DNA of 64,000 nucleotides from Halomonas alkalicola (GTDB taxonomy: Bacteria; Pseudomonadota; Gammaproteobacteria; Pseudomonadales; Halomonadaceae). The stretch is taken from the NCBI RefSeq assembly GCF_030704205.1, contig NZ_CP131913.1:1550001-1614000 (forward strand). Reading direction: 5' to 3'. The position numbers and the translations under genes were made by a program. This document shows, piece by piece, positions 1 through 10,140 of this stretch (its first letter is position 1; every line of letters begins with the position of its first letter). The notes beneath the pieces are model-generated. The model did no database searches. It saw only the letters and a program-made list of their open reading frames with translations, and had not been told where the DNA came from.

Positions 1-697
1 GGTAGATGTCCTGGTTGAAGGGGTGGAAGCCCAGCCACAGGCCGAAGCGATCGGAGAGCGAGATCTTCTCCTCCACGGCGTCGCCGTGGTGGAGCTCGTC
101 GCCCACCAGCCGCGAGCCCTCGTTGTCGCTCATCGACTCCGGCAGCAGGTGGCGGCGGTTGGAGGTGGCATAGAGCAGCACGTTGGGCGGTGGGCCGGTC
201 AGGGCGCCATCCAGCACGCTCTTCAGCGCCTTGTAGGCGTCGTCGTGCCCCTCGAAGGAGAGGTCGTCGCAGTAGACCACGAAGCGGTGGGGCTGGTGGC
301 GCAGCTGCTCCACCAGCATGGGCAGCCCGGCGAGATCGTGGCGATCTACCTGCACCAGCCGCAGCCCGTCCGCGGCCAGGGAGTTGAGCAGCGCGCGGAT
401 CAGCGACGACTTACCGCTGCCCCGGGAGCCCCACAGCAGGGCATGGTTGGCCGGCAGCCCCCGCAGGAAGGCGCGGGTGTTGTCCACCAGCGCCAGCTTC
501 TGGCGCTCGATGCCCAGCAGGTCGTCGAGGCTCAGGGCATCGCGCGGCGGCACCGGCAGCAGCCGGCCGCCCAGGCTGTGGCGCTGCCACAGGGCCGCCA
601 CATCACGGGTCCAGTCCACCTCCTGGGGAGGCGGCGGCAACCAGTGCTCCACGTGGTCCAGCAGGTTGATCAGGCGGCGCGTCAGCTCCGTGTCCAT
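1..697 (-). CDS. DUF815-family AAA ATPase (C-terminus beyond window)
   Basis: The first 232 residues of a P-loop ATPase of the DUF815 family; the gene runs off the window start. A Walker A motif GSRGSGKSS lies near residue 93 and a Walker B-like VVYCDDLSFE near residue 145, followed by a sensor-like LLYATSNRRHLLPE segment. The start is the ATG at 697, preceded by a good Shine-Dalgarno AGAAGGAG. Family members are widespread single-gene ATPases of unknown substrate, so I assign only ATP binding. No partner gene is visible; the neighbouring M48 gene is divergent. Confidence 0.85.
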   Translation of the reverse strand, partial: MDTELTRRLINLLDHVEHWLPPPPQEVDWTRDVAALWQRHSLGGRLLPVPPRDALSLDDLLGIERQKLALVDNTRAFLRGLPANHALLWGSRGSGKSSLIRALLNSLAADGLRLVQVDRHDLAGLPMLVEQLRHQPHRFVVYCDDLSFEGHDDAYKALKSVLDGALTGPPPNVLLYATSNRRHLLPESMSDNEGSRLVGDELHHGDAVEEKISLSDRFGLWLGFHPFNQDIY

Positions 698-723
698 GGG
701 GGCTCCTTCTCCGTCTCGGGCGG

Positions 724-751
724 TTGACCTTGCAGGCATTCCGGGTATCTT
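724..751 (+). promoter_or_regulatory. Candidate sigma70 promoter for the M48 peptidase gene
   Basis: TTGACC (724-729), a 16-bp spacer and TATCTT (746-751) lie about 70 bp upstream of the ATG at 824. Assigned by eye only. Confidence 0.4.
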
Positions 752-823
752 GTGGCGAACCTTGTGGCGCCGTCCAGCGTCATACCGCACTGAGACGAAC
801 ATGACTGGTCACAGGAGACCCCC

Positions 824-1627
824 ATGCGCTGGTTCCACTTCCTCACCGTTGGCGTGCTCAGCCTCAGCCTGACCGCCTGTGCCACCTCTCCCACCGGTCG
901 CCAGCAGCTCACCCTGGTCTCCGATGCCCAGCTCAACCAGATGGGCGCCCAGGCCTTCGAGCAGTAGCAGCAGGACCTGCCCCAGGCCGGCGCCGCCGAG
1001 CAGCGCTATGCCCAGTGCATCGCCGACGCCATCATCAGTGCACTGCCGGCGGAGCAGCAGCGCGCCCAGGACTGGCAGATTCGCGTCTTCGAGTCGGAGC
1101 AGGCCAACGCCTTCGCCCTGCCGGGCGGCTACATGGGGATCAATACGGGCCTGCTGAACGTCGCCCGGACCCAGGAGCAGGTCGCGGCGGTCGTCGGCCA
1201 CGAGATCGGCCACGTGCTGGCCCGTCACGCCAACGAGCGGGTCTCCACCCAGACCGCCACCCAGCTCGGCCTCTCCGTGCTCTCCTCGGCTTCCGGCATG
1301 CAGGGCCCGGGGGGACAGCAGATGATGGGTGCCCTGGGCCTCGGCGCCCAGTACGGTGTGCTGCTGCCCTTCTCCCGGCGCCACGAGAGCGAGGCCGATG
1401 TGATCGGCCTGCGCCTGATGGCGGATGCCGGCTTCGACCCCCGCGAGAGCGTCACCCTGTGGGAAAACATGGAGGCCGCCGGCGGCGCTCGCCCCCCCGC
1501 CTGGATGTCCACCCACCCCAGCCAGGGCCAGCGCATGGCCGGCCTGCAGGCCAACATGCCCGAGGCGGTGGCACGCTTCGAGCAGGCGCGACAGGCGGGA
1601 CGCACGCCGAACTGCCCGCGCCCCTAG
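824..1627 (+). pseudogene. M48 metallopeptidase lipoprotein, interrupted by in-frame TAG
   Basis: One frame from ATG 824 to TAG 1625 encodes an M48-family (LoiP/YcaL-like) periplasmic zinc peptidase of 267 codons, except that codon 48 (965-967) is TAG inside a run of CAG codons. The N-terminus has a signal peptide with lipobox LTAC (Cys about residue 19). Downstream of the stop are the zinc motif HEIGH (in VVGHEIGHVLARH) and the later ESEAD ligand motif. A CAG-to-TAG transition explains the break. The upstream Shine-Dalgarno (ACAGGAG, 7 nt from the ATG) and the whole catalytic domain are intact, so the lesion looks recent, or it is a sequencing error. Reinitiation at ATG 1133 would give a secretion-less fragment that still carries HEIGH. 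Confidence 0.8.
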
Positions 1628-1679
1628 GCAACACTGATTCGTTGCTGCGCTCGAAACCCTACGGCTTGTTGGAAAGCGA

Positions 1680-1937
1680 ATGCTGAGACTTGGACTGCTG
1701 CTGTTGATTGCCCCCATCCTGCTGCTGATGGGGGTCTACTTCTGGGAACTGTCGGACGTGCGCGAGTGCACCTACGCCGGCGGCTACTGGGACTACCTGG
1801 AGGGGGTGTGCCGCGACACGCCTCAGCCCTTCGTCTCCTGGCTGCAGCGCTACCCGTGGCTGGTCAACGGCGGCATGCTGCTGTTGGTGATCGGCATGGG
1901 GCTGTGCATGGTGGGGCTATACGTAAAGAGACGCTGA
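1680..1937 (+). CDS. Small two-helix membrane protein, unknown function
   Basis: 85 residues with hydrophobic segments at about 2-23 and 60-81 flanking a short loop with two cysteines (REC and GVC). The tail KRR is positively charged, as expected for a cytoplasmic C-terminus. A GGAAAG Shine-Dalgarno precedes the ATG. I recognise no family. The last codons and stop form the first unit of a 24-bp tandem repeat, so the 3' end has been duplicated into the downstream spacer. A real but unassigned gene is the best reading; function is unknown. Confidence 0.6.
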   Translation: MLRLGLLLLIAPILLLMGVYFWELSDVRECTYAGGYWDYLEGVCRDTPQPFVSWLQRYPWLVNGGMLLLVIGMGLCMVGLYVKRR

Positions 1938-1988
1938 GGGCTCTACGTTAAAGGACGCTGAGGGCTCTACGTAAAGAGACGCTGAGGG
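1917..1988 (+). repeat. Three tandem 24-bp units at a gene 3' end
   Basis: Units 1917-1940, 1941-1964 and 1965-1988 share a pattern close to CTCTACGTAAAGAGACGCTG plus AGGG. Unit 1 is coding (LYVKRR-stop) for the small membrane protein; units 2 and 3 are noncoding copies, each repeating the stop codon. Confidence 0.9.
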
Positions 1989-1999
1989 CGACGCCGAGA

Positions 2000-2812
2000 C
2001 TATAGCGACGCCCTGAGTGTCTCCAGCACCGGGGCAGTGTCGGGGTGCCTGCCGCGCCACTGGTAGAAGGACTCCGCCGCCTGCTCCACCAGCATGCCGA
2101 GGCCGTCGACGGGCCGGGCGCCGCGGGCCTCGGCCCAGCGCAGGAACACCGTGGGCTCGGCGCCGTACATCATGTCGTAGGCGGTAGCACCCTCTGAAAA
2201 GAGGTCGTCAGGCAGCGGCGGCAGGTCCCCGGCTAGGCTCGCGCTGGTGCCGTTGATCACCACATCGAAGGGACCGGCCACGGCATCGAAGCCGCCGCCC
2301 GTGATCGTGCCCAGCTCGCGGAAGTCGGCGGCCAGGGCGCGGGCCTTGGCCGCCGTGCGGTTGGCCACGACCAGGCTCGCCGGCCTCTCGGCCAGCAGCG
2401 GCTCCAGCACCCCGCGCACCGCGCCGCCGGCGCCCAGCACCAGGATGCGGGCGCCGGCCAGGGTCACGCCGTGGCGCACGAGGTCGCGCACCAGCCCTAC
2501 CCCGTCGGTGGTATCTCCATAGGTCAGGCCGTTCTTTCCCAGCACCAGGGTGTTCACCGCCCCGGCGCGCCGGGCGCGCTGGCTCAGGGTGTCGCAGAGG
2601 CGGAAGGCCTCTTCCTTGAAGGGCACGGTGACGTTGGCGCCGCGCCCGCCCTCGGCGGTGAAGCGCCGCCAGGCACCGGCGAAGTCGTCCAGGGGCGCCT
2701 CGATGGCGGTGTACTCCATGGCCTGGCCGGTCTGGGCGGCGAAGGCAGCGTGGATGGCCGGCGACTTCGAATGGGCCACCGGGTGGCCGAAGACGCAGTA
2801 GCGGTCGGTCAT
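2000..2812 (-). CDS. aroE: Shikimate dehydrogenase (NADP+)
   Basis: 270 residues, normal for AroE, which reduces 3-dehydroshikimate to shikimate in aromatic amino acid synthesis. The substrate-binding KSPAIHAAF segment (about residues 14-22), catalytic-region ANVTVPFKE (about 60-68), and NADP-binding [10 protein letters not shown] (about 125-134) are present in the right order. The start is ATG 2812, with AAGGAG 5 nt upstream; an upstream in-frame extension has no better signal. The gene lies 13 nt downstream of hemF on the same strand, so the two are probably cotranscribed. Confidence 0.97.
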   Translation of the reverse strand: MTDRYCVFGHPVAHSKSPAIHAAFAAQTGQAMEYTAIEAPLDDFAGAWRRFTAEGGRGANVTVPFKEEAFRLCDTLSQRARRAGAVNTLVLGKNGLTYGDTTDGVGLVRDLVRHGVTLAGARILVLGAGGAVRGVLEPLLAERPASLVVANRTAAKARALAADFRELGTITGGGFDAVAGPFDVVINGTSASLAGDLPPLPDDLFSEGATAYDMMYGAEPTVFLRWAEARGARPVDGLGMLVEQAAESFYQWRGRHPDTAPVLETLRASL

Positions 2813-2825
2813 GGTCACTCCTTGA

Positions 2826-4351
<1,526 letters not shown>

Positions 4352-4403
4352 GGGAACTCCTCGGCGGTGGGCAGGCTGGGCTGATGAATGGCCGGGGATT
4401 CTA

Positions 4404-5516
4404 TCATGCCCCCGAGAGGCGCACCCAGCCGCCGGCGGCGTGAGCCACCCGCCCCTCCAGTTCGAGTTCCAGCAGGCGCCGCTGGCACTCGGCGATGCCC
4501 AGTCCCGAGAGGCCCACCAGGGTATCCACCGGCGTCGGCTGGCCGCTCAGCCAGCGCAGCAGCGGCTCGCCGGACGCGGCGCCCTCCTCCGCCGGGAGCG
4601 GGTCTGCTGGCACCCGGGGGCTCGCGGCGGGCAGCCACTGGGTCAGCTCGGCGACGATATCGTCGACCTCGCGTACCAGCACGGCCCCGTCACGGATCAG
4701 CCGCAGGCAGCCCCGGGCCTGGGGGTTGTGGATGGAGCCCGGCAGCGCGAAGACCTCGCGGCCCTGCTCGGCGGCCAGGCGGGCGCTGACCAGGGAGCCG
4801 CTGCGCTCGGCCGCCTCTACCACCAGCACGCCGAAGGAGAGCCCGGTAACGATGCGGTTGCGCCGGGGAAAGAAGGCCGGCCGCGCCGGAGTGCCGGGCG
4901 GATGCTCGGAGAGCAGCAGGCCACCCGGCTCGCGCAGGCGCTCATGCAGGCGATGGTGGCGGGCCGGGTAGACCACGTCGACGCCGCAGCCGAGCACCGC
5001 GACGCTGGGCCCGCCCGCCGCCAGCGCCGCCTGCTGGGCGGCGGCGTCGATGCCCAGGGCCATGCCGCTGACCACGCACCAGCCGCGCCCGGCTAGCTCC
5101 CGGGCGAAGCTGGCCGCATTGGCCAGCCCCTCCCGGGTGGCACGGCGCGCCCCCACCATGGCCAGGCGCGGCGGCGCGAGCGCGGCTAGGTCGCCCCAGG
5201 CCCACAGCAGGGGTGGCGGATCGGGAATCTCGGCGAGCAGGGTCGGCCAGCGAGGATGACCGGGGTGGAGCAGGTGACGATCGGGGGCCGCGGCGAGCCA
5301 CGCCTCGGCCCGGTCGATCTCAACCGTCAGCGGGCTGCGCCCGGGATGGTCGAGCCACAGGCGCAGCGCCGTGGCGGCCTCCCGGGGCAGTAGCGCCAGC
5401 CAGCCATCGGGCCAGGCGGTGGCCGTGGCCGCCAGTTCGGCCAGCCGCGCACCGCCCAGGCCCGGCAGCCTGAAGAGGGCCAGCCACTCCCGGACGCCAG
5501 GCCGCTGGGCAGGCAT
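4404..5516 (-). CDS. dprA: DNA-processing protein DprA
   Basis: 370 residues. DprA loads RecA on incoming single-stranded DNA during natural transformation. An N-terminal helical region is followed by a Rossmann-fold domain with VGARRATREG, SGMALGIDAAAQ, VAVLGCGVDVVYP and FPRRNRIVTGLS. The C-terminal 60 residues form a winged-helix-like domain (TPVDTLVGLSGLGIAECQRR). GAGG 7 nt before ATG 5516 supports the start. It lies 9 nt after the LysM gene stop, so it is probably translated from the same message. Confidence 0.96.
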   Translation of the reverse strand: MPAQRPGVREWLALFRLPGLGGARLAELAATATAWPDGWLALLPREAATALRLWLDHPGRSPLTVEIDRAEAWLAAAPDRHLLHPGHPRWPTLLAEIPDPPPLLWAWGDLAALAPPRLAMVGARRATREGLANAASFARELAGRGWCVVSGMALGIDAAAQQAALAAGGPSVAVLGCGVDVVYPARHHRLHERLREPGGLLLSEHPPGTPARPAFFPRRNRIVTGLSFGVLVVEAAERSGSLVSARLAAEQGREVFALPGSIHNPQARGCLRLIRDGAVLVREVDDIVAELTQWLPAASPRVPADPLPAEEGAASGEPLLRWLSGQPTPVDTLVGLSGLGIAECQRRLLELELEGRVAHAAGGWVRLSGA

Positions 5517-5525
5517 GCGACTACC

Positions 5526-6635
5526 TCAACGCAGGGCGGCGCCCAGGGCGCGCTCGGGGCTGTGCACGCGATCCCCCACCGAGAGCGAGCGGCTGGCCTT
5601 CATCACCAGGCCATAGCTCATCTTCTCGTAGGGCTGGAACACCATCACCAGACCGGCGTCCTCACCGGGCAGGCGCAGCGATTCGCCGGTGCGCGGGTCG
5701 CTGACCAGCTCGCCGCGCTGCTCGACCATCAGCACATGGCCGGGCTCGAGGCCGTCGCGGCGCCCGCGGTCCAGCGCCACCACCTGCAGGCGGCCGATGA
5801 ACTGCACGCCCCCCGGCACCGCGAGAACGGTGCCCTCCACCTCGCGCTCCGGGGCGCGGGGGATGAACTCGGTGACCAGATCGCGCACCTCCAGGGGCAG
5901 CACGATGTCGTTGTTGCGCACCTCCTGGCTCGAAGAGGTCACCTCCAGCACCACGATCTCCTCCTCCTGTCGCTCGCGGCGGGCCTGGCCGACACTCTCC
6001 AGCTCCAGGCCGAGCAGCTCGCCGCTGGAGGGGTCCAGGAAGCGCTCGCCGACCCGATAGAAGCCGACCCGACCGCTGCCCTCCACCTCCCCGCGGGCAT
6101 AGAGGCGATCTCCCACGCCGCTCAGCAGGCGGCGATCGTCGCCGCCCACCACATAGGCCAGCTCGTCGAGGGCGTCGGGGTCGTCGACGATGCGGTGGTC
6201 GCGCAGGAAGTGGCGGATCGCCTCCAGGGGAATCGGCTCGATCGCCTCTCGGTGGGGAATGGTGCGCATCTCCGGTGAGAGCCGCACCTGGCCCTGGCCG
6301 CGCTCCAGCCCCAGACAGGGACGCCCGTTGCAGTCATAGAGGTAGATGACATCGCCCGGGTAGATCAGGTGGGGGTTGCGGATCTGCGGGTTGACCTGCC
6401 ACACCTCGGGCCACTGCCAGGGGTGGCGCAGGAAGCGCCCGGAGATGTCCCAGAGGGTATCGCCACGCACCACCGTGTAGCGGTCCGGGGCATCGCCGCG
6501 CAGGCCATCGTCCCAGGAGAGCCCCTGGGCCAGGGCCTTGCCGGCCCCTCCCCCCAGCGCCAGCGCCACGCCGAGCACCAGCGCCGCCCTGCCTGGCCAG
6601 CGGCGCCGCACCTTGCCCTCTTTCATCTGTTTCAT
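5526..6635 (-). CDS. LysM-domain envelope protein upstream of dprA
   Basis: 369 residues from the ATG at 6635, which gives a signal peptide of charged MKQMKEGKVRRR, a hydrophobic core and an ALA cleavage site. A single LysM peptidoglycan-binding domain follows (YTVVRGDTLWDISGRF at about residues 50-65, then NPQIRNPHLIYPGDVI). The long C-terminal region is predicted beta-rich and unassigned. A longer frame begins with ATG at 6680 but lacks a Shine-Dalgarno and would bury the signal peptide. It heads the dprA-tsaC-hemF-aroE strand, divergent from def. Role: probably cell-wall binding; no enzymatic motif seen. Confidence 0.9.
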   Translation of the reverse strand: MKQMKEGKVRRRWPGRAALVLGVALALGGGAGKALAQGLSWDDGLRGDAPDRYTVVRGDTLWDISGRFLRHPWQWPEVWQVNPQIRNPHLIYPGDVIYLYDCNGRPCLGLERGQGQVRLSPEMRTIPHREAIEPIPLEAIRHFLRDHRIVDDPDALDELAYVVGGDDRRLLSGVGDRLYARGEVEGSGRVGFYRVGERFLDPSSGELLGLELESVGQARRERQEEEIVVLEVTSSSQEVRNNDIVLPLEVRDLVTEFIPRAPEREVEGTVLAVPGGVQFIGRLQVVALDRGRRDGLEPGHVLMVEQRGELVSDPRTGESLRLPGEDAGLVMVFQPYEKMSYGLVMKASRSLSVGDRVHSPERALGAALR

Positions 6636-6767
6636 CCCTGCTCTCCCCGCGTCGGTTGCCTGGCCCTGACGCGCTCTCATCAAACCCGGCCGGCATGCTA
6701 TAGTCTTAGGTTATCGACGTGATGTGCATTCGGCGGTTTCTCCACCGAACGCACCCCTCTAGAATAG

Positions 6768-6786
6768 TGTCATTCTGTAAATGACA
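6768..6786. promoter_or_regulatory. 19-bp palindrome in the def leader
   Basis: TGTCATT and AATGACA arms separated by CTGTA lie just after a possible -10 (TAGAAT, 6760-6765) and 22 bp before def. It could be an operator or an mRNA hairpin; no regulator is identified. Confidence 0.35.
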
Positions 6787-6808
6787 GCATAACGGTGAAA
6801 CCAACGCC

Positions 6809-7321
6809 ATGGCCAAATTACCGATCCTCGAATTCCCCGACGAGCGCCTGCGCACCAGGGCGGCGCCGGTGGAGACGGACGACGACGAGGTCCGTCAACT
6901 GGTCGACGACATGCTCGAGACCATGTACGACGCCCGCGGCATCGGGCTGGCCGCGACCCAGGTGAACGTCCACCGACGGGTGATCGTGATGGACGTCAGC
7001 GATGCCCAGGACAAGCCGCTGGTGCTGATCAATCCCGAGTACACCCCGATCGGCGACGAGCGCGACCTGATGAGCGAGGGTTGCCTGTCGATTCCCGAGT
7101 ACTACGCCGAGGTGCCACGGGCGCTCAAGGTTCGCCTCAAGGCACTGGACCGCGACGGCAAGCCCTACGAGCTCGAGGCCGACGGTCTGCTGGCCCATTG
7201 CATCCAGCACGAACACGACCACCTCGAGGGGGTGCTGTTCGTCGACTACCTCTCGCCGCTCAAGCGCGACCGGGTGATGAAGAAGATGCAGAAGCGCCAC
7301 AAGCTGATGCAGCCCGCCTGA
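6809..7321 (+). CDS. def: Peptide deformylase
   Basis: 170 residues, typical for Def, the metallo-hydrolase that removes the N-formyl group from nascent proteins. All three catalytic motifs are present: GIGLAATQ (about 45-52), EGCLS (about 90-94) with the metal-binding Cys, and QHEHDH (about 132-137) with the two metal His and catalytic Glu. It heads the def-fmt-rsmB cluster. Confidence 0.98.
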   Translation: MAKLPILEFPDERLRTRAAPVETDDDEVRQLVDDMLETMYDARGIGLAATQVNVHRRVIVMDVSDAQDKPLVLINPEYTPIGDERDLMSEGCLSIPEYYAEVPRALKVRLKALDRDGKPYELEADGLLAHCIQHEHDHLEGVLFVDYLSPLKRDRVMKKMQKRHKLMQPA

Positions 7322-7342
7322 TTCCTCCGCGAGCTCCCCCCG

Positions 7343-7370
7343 GAAGGCCGACGCCATGGCGTCGGCCTTC
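7343..7370 (+). terminator. Stem-loop between def and fmt
   Basis: A 12-bp perfect stem (7343-7354 with 7359-7370) and a CATG tetraloop follow def. The trailing GTCGTTTGC is a poor U-tract, so this is either a weak terminator or an mRNA-stabilising hairpin. Confidence 0.55.
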
Positions 7371-7430
7371 GTCGTTTGCGGCCGGCTCCGTTATCATTGA
7401 GGTCATCCACTCCCCGGCCAGGCACGAACC

Positions 7431-8435
7431 ATGTCCCGACCCCACGACTCTCACTCCCTCAGCGTCATCTTCGCCGGCACGCCCGACTTCGCCGCCGAGA
7501 GTCTGCAGGCGCTGCTGGACAGCCGCCATCGCGTCATCGCCGTCTACACCCAGCCGGACCGCCCCGCGGGCCGCGGCCGCAAGCTGACGCCGAGCCCAGT
7601 CAAGCGTCTCGCCCTCGAGCATGGGCTGCCGGTCCATCAGCCGGAGACCCTCAGGGCCCCCGAGGCCCAGGCCGAGCTCGCCGCCCTGGACGCCGACCTC
7701 ATGGTGGTGGTGGCCTACGGGCTGATCCTGCCCGGGGAGGTGCTCGAGACGCCGCGGCTGGGCTGCCTCAACGTCCACGCCTCGCTGCTGCCGCGCTGGC
7801 GTGGCGCCGCCCCCATCCAGCGCGCCATCGAGGCCGGCGACGCCGAGAGCGGCGTGACCATCATGCAGATGGACGAGGGCCTCGACACCGGTGCCATGCT
7901 GCGGGTGCGGCGCACCCCGATCACCGCCACCACCACCGGCGGCGAGCTGCATGACACCCTGGCCGCGCTGGGCGGCGAGGCCATCGTCGAGGCGCTGGAC
8001 GCCCTGGCAGGCCCGGGCCTTGCGGCCACGCCCCAGCCCGAAGCCGGCGTCACCTATGCCGCCAAGCTCTCCAAGGCCGAGGCCGAACTCGACTTCCGCG
8101 AGCCGGCCGCGGCCATGGCCGCTCGGGTCCGCGCCTTCAACCCCTGGCCGGTGGCCTGGTGCGCCTTCGACGGCGACCGCCTGCGCCTGCTGATGGCCGA
8201 GGCGAGCGGGCTCAGCGAAGGCGAGGCGCCCGCCGCACCGGGCACCCTGCTCGACCACGACGGCGAGGCGCTGCGCATCGCCTGTGGCCCCGCGGGCGAC
8301 CAGGTGCTGCGAGTGACCCAGGCCCAGTTGCCCGGCGGCAAGGCACTGCCGGTGAGTGAGCTGCTGCGTCCCCGGGCCGAGCGCTTCGCGCCTGGCCTGC
8401 GCCTGGGCCACCATGACGAGGAGGCCTCCGCATGA
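7431..8435 (+). CDS. fmt: Methionyl-tRNA formyltransferase
   Basis: 334 residues. Fmt transfers formyl from 10-formyl-tetrahydrofolate to initiator Met-tRNA. The N-terminal Rossmann domain begins [14 protein letters not shown]; the catalytic signature [20 protein letters not shown] (residues about 108-127, Asn-His) and MDEGLDTG with the catalytic Asp are intact, followed by the C-terminal OB-fold tRNA-binding domain. Its stop overlaps rsmB by ATGA, indicating translational coupling. Confidence 0.98.
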   Translation: MSRPHDSHSLSVIFAGTPDFAAESLQALLDSRHRVIAVYTQPDRPAGRGRKLTPSPVKRLALEHGLPVHQPETLRAPEAQAELAALDADLMVVVAYGLILPGEVLETPRLGCLNVHASLLPRWRGAAPIQRAIEAGDAESGVTIMQMDEGLDTGAMLRVRRTPITATTTGGELHDTLAALGGEAIVEALDALAGPGLAATPQPEAGVTYAAKLSKAEAELDFREPAAAMAARVRAFNPWPVAWCAFDGDRLRLLMAEASGLSEGEAPAAPGTLLDHDGEALRIACGPAGDQVLRVTQAQLPGGKALPVSELLRPRAERFAPGLRLGHHDEEASA

Positions 8436-9802
8436 GTCAGCCCCCCAGCCATCGCTCCCACGAACTGCACCAACGCAAGCGCGGACTGGAGAACGACGGC
8501 GGTCTGGCGGTACGCGCCGCTGCGGCCCGCGCCCTGGTGCCGGTGATCACCGGCAAGGGGTCGCTCACCGGCCTCGACGACCACCAGGTGGTGGCCCGTG
8601 ATCGCGCCCTGTTCAAGGCGCTCTGCTACGGCGCCTGCCGCACCCTGCCCCGCCTCGAGGCGCTGGCCGCCAAGCTGCTGGTCAAGCCCTTCAAGGTGCG
8701 CGATGCCGACGTCCAGGCGCTGCTGCTGCTGGGCATCCACCAGCAGCTCTACCTGCGCATCCCGGCCCACGCCGCGGTGGGCGAGACCGCCGGGGCGGCC
8801 CGCCTGCTTGGCAAGGAGTGGGCCACCCGGGTGCTCAATGGCTGCCTGCGCCGCCTGCAGCGCGAGGCCGCCGAGCTCCAGGCCGAGGTGGACCGCGACC
8901 CGGCGGTGGCGATGCTCCACCCCAAGTGGCTGCTCAAGGCACTGCGCCAGGCCTGGCCCGATGACTGGCGCGCCATCTGCGACGCCAATAACGCCCCAGG
9001 GCCCATGACGCTGCGGGTCAACCGCCGCCACGGCGACCGCGAGGCCTACCTGGACCGGCTGGCCGCGGCCGGCATCCAGGCGAGGCTCTGCCTGCACGCC
9101 CCGGACGGCATCACCCTGGAGACGCCCTGCGACGTCCAGCTGCTGCCGGGCTTCGCCGAGGGCCTCGTCAGCGTCCAGGACGAGGCCGCCCAGCTCACCA
9201 GCGTGCTGCTCGGCCCGGCCCTGGCGCCGCGTCCCGGCGCCCGGGTACTGGACGCCTGCTGCGCCCCGGGGGGCAAGACCAGCCACCTGCTGGAGCTGTT
9301 CGACATCGAGATGCATGCGGTGGACAGCGACGCCGAACGCCTGGCTCGGGTCGAGGACGCCCTGGGTCGGCTTGGCCTGGAGGCGCGCCTGGCCCATGGC
9401 GATGCCACCGCCCGCGACTGGTGGGACGGTGCGCCCTTTGACGCCATCCTGCTCGACGCTCCCTGCTCCGGCAGCGGCGTGATCCGTCGCCACCCCGACA
9501 TCAAGCGCCTGCGCCGCCCCAGCGACATTCCGGCGCTGGCCGCCCTGCAGACCCGCCTGCTCGACAACCTCTGGCCGCTGCTGCGCGAAGGCGGCACCCT
9601 GCTCTACGCCACCTGTTCGGTGCTGCCGGAGGAGAACAGCGACCAGATCGCCGCCTTCCTTGCGCGCACCCCGGATGCCGAAGTCACCACCCCCGAGGAC
9701 GTGGCCTGGGGGCGGCCCGCCGGCGCCGGCCGCCAGCTGCTCCCCGAGCTCGACGGTCACGACGGCTTCTTCTATGCCAGACTGAAGAAACGGCCGCAGT
9801 GA
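8432..9802 (+). CDS. rsmB: 16S rRNA (cytosine-967-C5)-methyltransferase
   Basis: 456 residues. An N-terminal NusB-like RNA-binding domain (about 1-150) precedes the SAM-dependent methyltransferase domain. Motifs seen are the SAM-binding [18 protein letters not shown] (about 272-289), catalytic [17 protein letters not shown] (about 345-361) and [10 protein letters not shown] (motif VI Cys). The ATGA overlap with fmt places it in the same operon. Confidence 0.98.
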   Translation: MSQPPSHRSHELHQRKRGLENDGGLAVRAAAARALVPVITGKGSLTGLDDHQVVARDRALFKALCYGACRTLPRLEALAAKLLVKPFKVRDADVQALLLLGIHQQLYLRIPAHAAVGETAGAARLLGKEWATRVLNGCLRRLQREAAELQAEVDRDPAVAMLHPKWLLKALRQAWPDDWRAICDANNAPGPMTLRVNRRHGDREAYLDRLAAAGIQARLCLHAPDGITLETPCDVQLLPGFAEGLVSVQDEAAQLTSVLLGPALAPRPGARVLDACCAPGGKTSHLLELFDIEMHAVDSDAERLARVEDALGRLGLEARLAHGDATARDWWDGAPFDAILLDAPCSGSGVIRRHPDIKRLRRPSDIPALAALQTRLLDNLWPLLREGGTLLYATCSVLPEENSDQIAAFLARTPDAEVTTPEDVAWGRPAGAGRQLLPELDGHDGFFYARLKKRPQ

Positions 9803-9833
9803 GCGGCCGACCACCACCCGCGCAGGAGGCATC

Positions 9834-10040
9834 ATGAGCACCCATACCTACAAGCATATCGAGCTGACCGGTTCCTCCGAGGAGGGCATCCAGCAGGCCA
9901 TCGAGAGCGCCATCGCCAAGGCCGGCGAGACCCTGCACGGCATGCGCTGGTTCGAGGTCATCGATACCCGCGGCCATCTGGAAAACGGCCGCGTGGCCCA
10001 CTGGCAGGTCACCATCAAGGTCGGCTTCACCCTCGACTGA
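9834..10040 (+). CDS. Dodecin-family flavin-binding protein
   Basis: 68 residues, the typical dodecin size. These small proteins form dodecameric flavin-storage shells. The [22 protein letters not shown] start, the central [11 protein letters not shown] and the terminal [12 protein letters not shown] match the family. A Shine-Dalgarno (GCAGGAGG) precedes the ATG. It lies 31 nt after rsmB and could be read through from that operon. Confidence 0.92.
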   Translation: MSTHTYKHIELTGSSEEGIQQAIESAIAKAGETLHGMRWFEVIDTRGHLENGRVAHWQVTIKVGFTLD

Positions 10041-10140
10041 TGGCGTGCTGTTCTTCTCCCCGCGGCTGGTTTAGGCTTGCCGCCATCCTGTTGCGGCGCA
10101 CAAGAGGCGCCGCGCTCGCTGCCAGCGGACATCAGACTCC

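Noticed and set aside
23..727. Long plus-strand open frame of 234 codons at the window start
   Set aside because: It is the antisense shadow of the DUF815 ATPase; its protein is a Gln/Arg/Val-rich low-complexity translation with no motif, and the minus-strand frame has Walker A and B.
965..967. TAG read as pyrrolysine or another recoded amino acid in the M48 gene
   Set aside because: The codon sits in a CAG run outside the active site and nothing here suggests recoding machinery; a point mutation is simpler.
1917..1988. Possible CRISPR array
   Set aside because: Three 24-bp units are directly adjacent with no spacers and derive from a coding 3' end.
6775..6795. Pho half-site CTGTCAT (minus strand) upstream of def
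   Set aside because: A single half-site without an in-register 11-bp neighbour is expected by chance.
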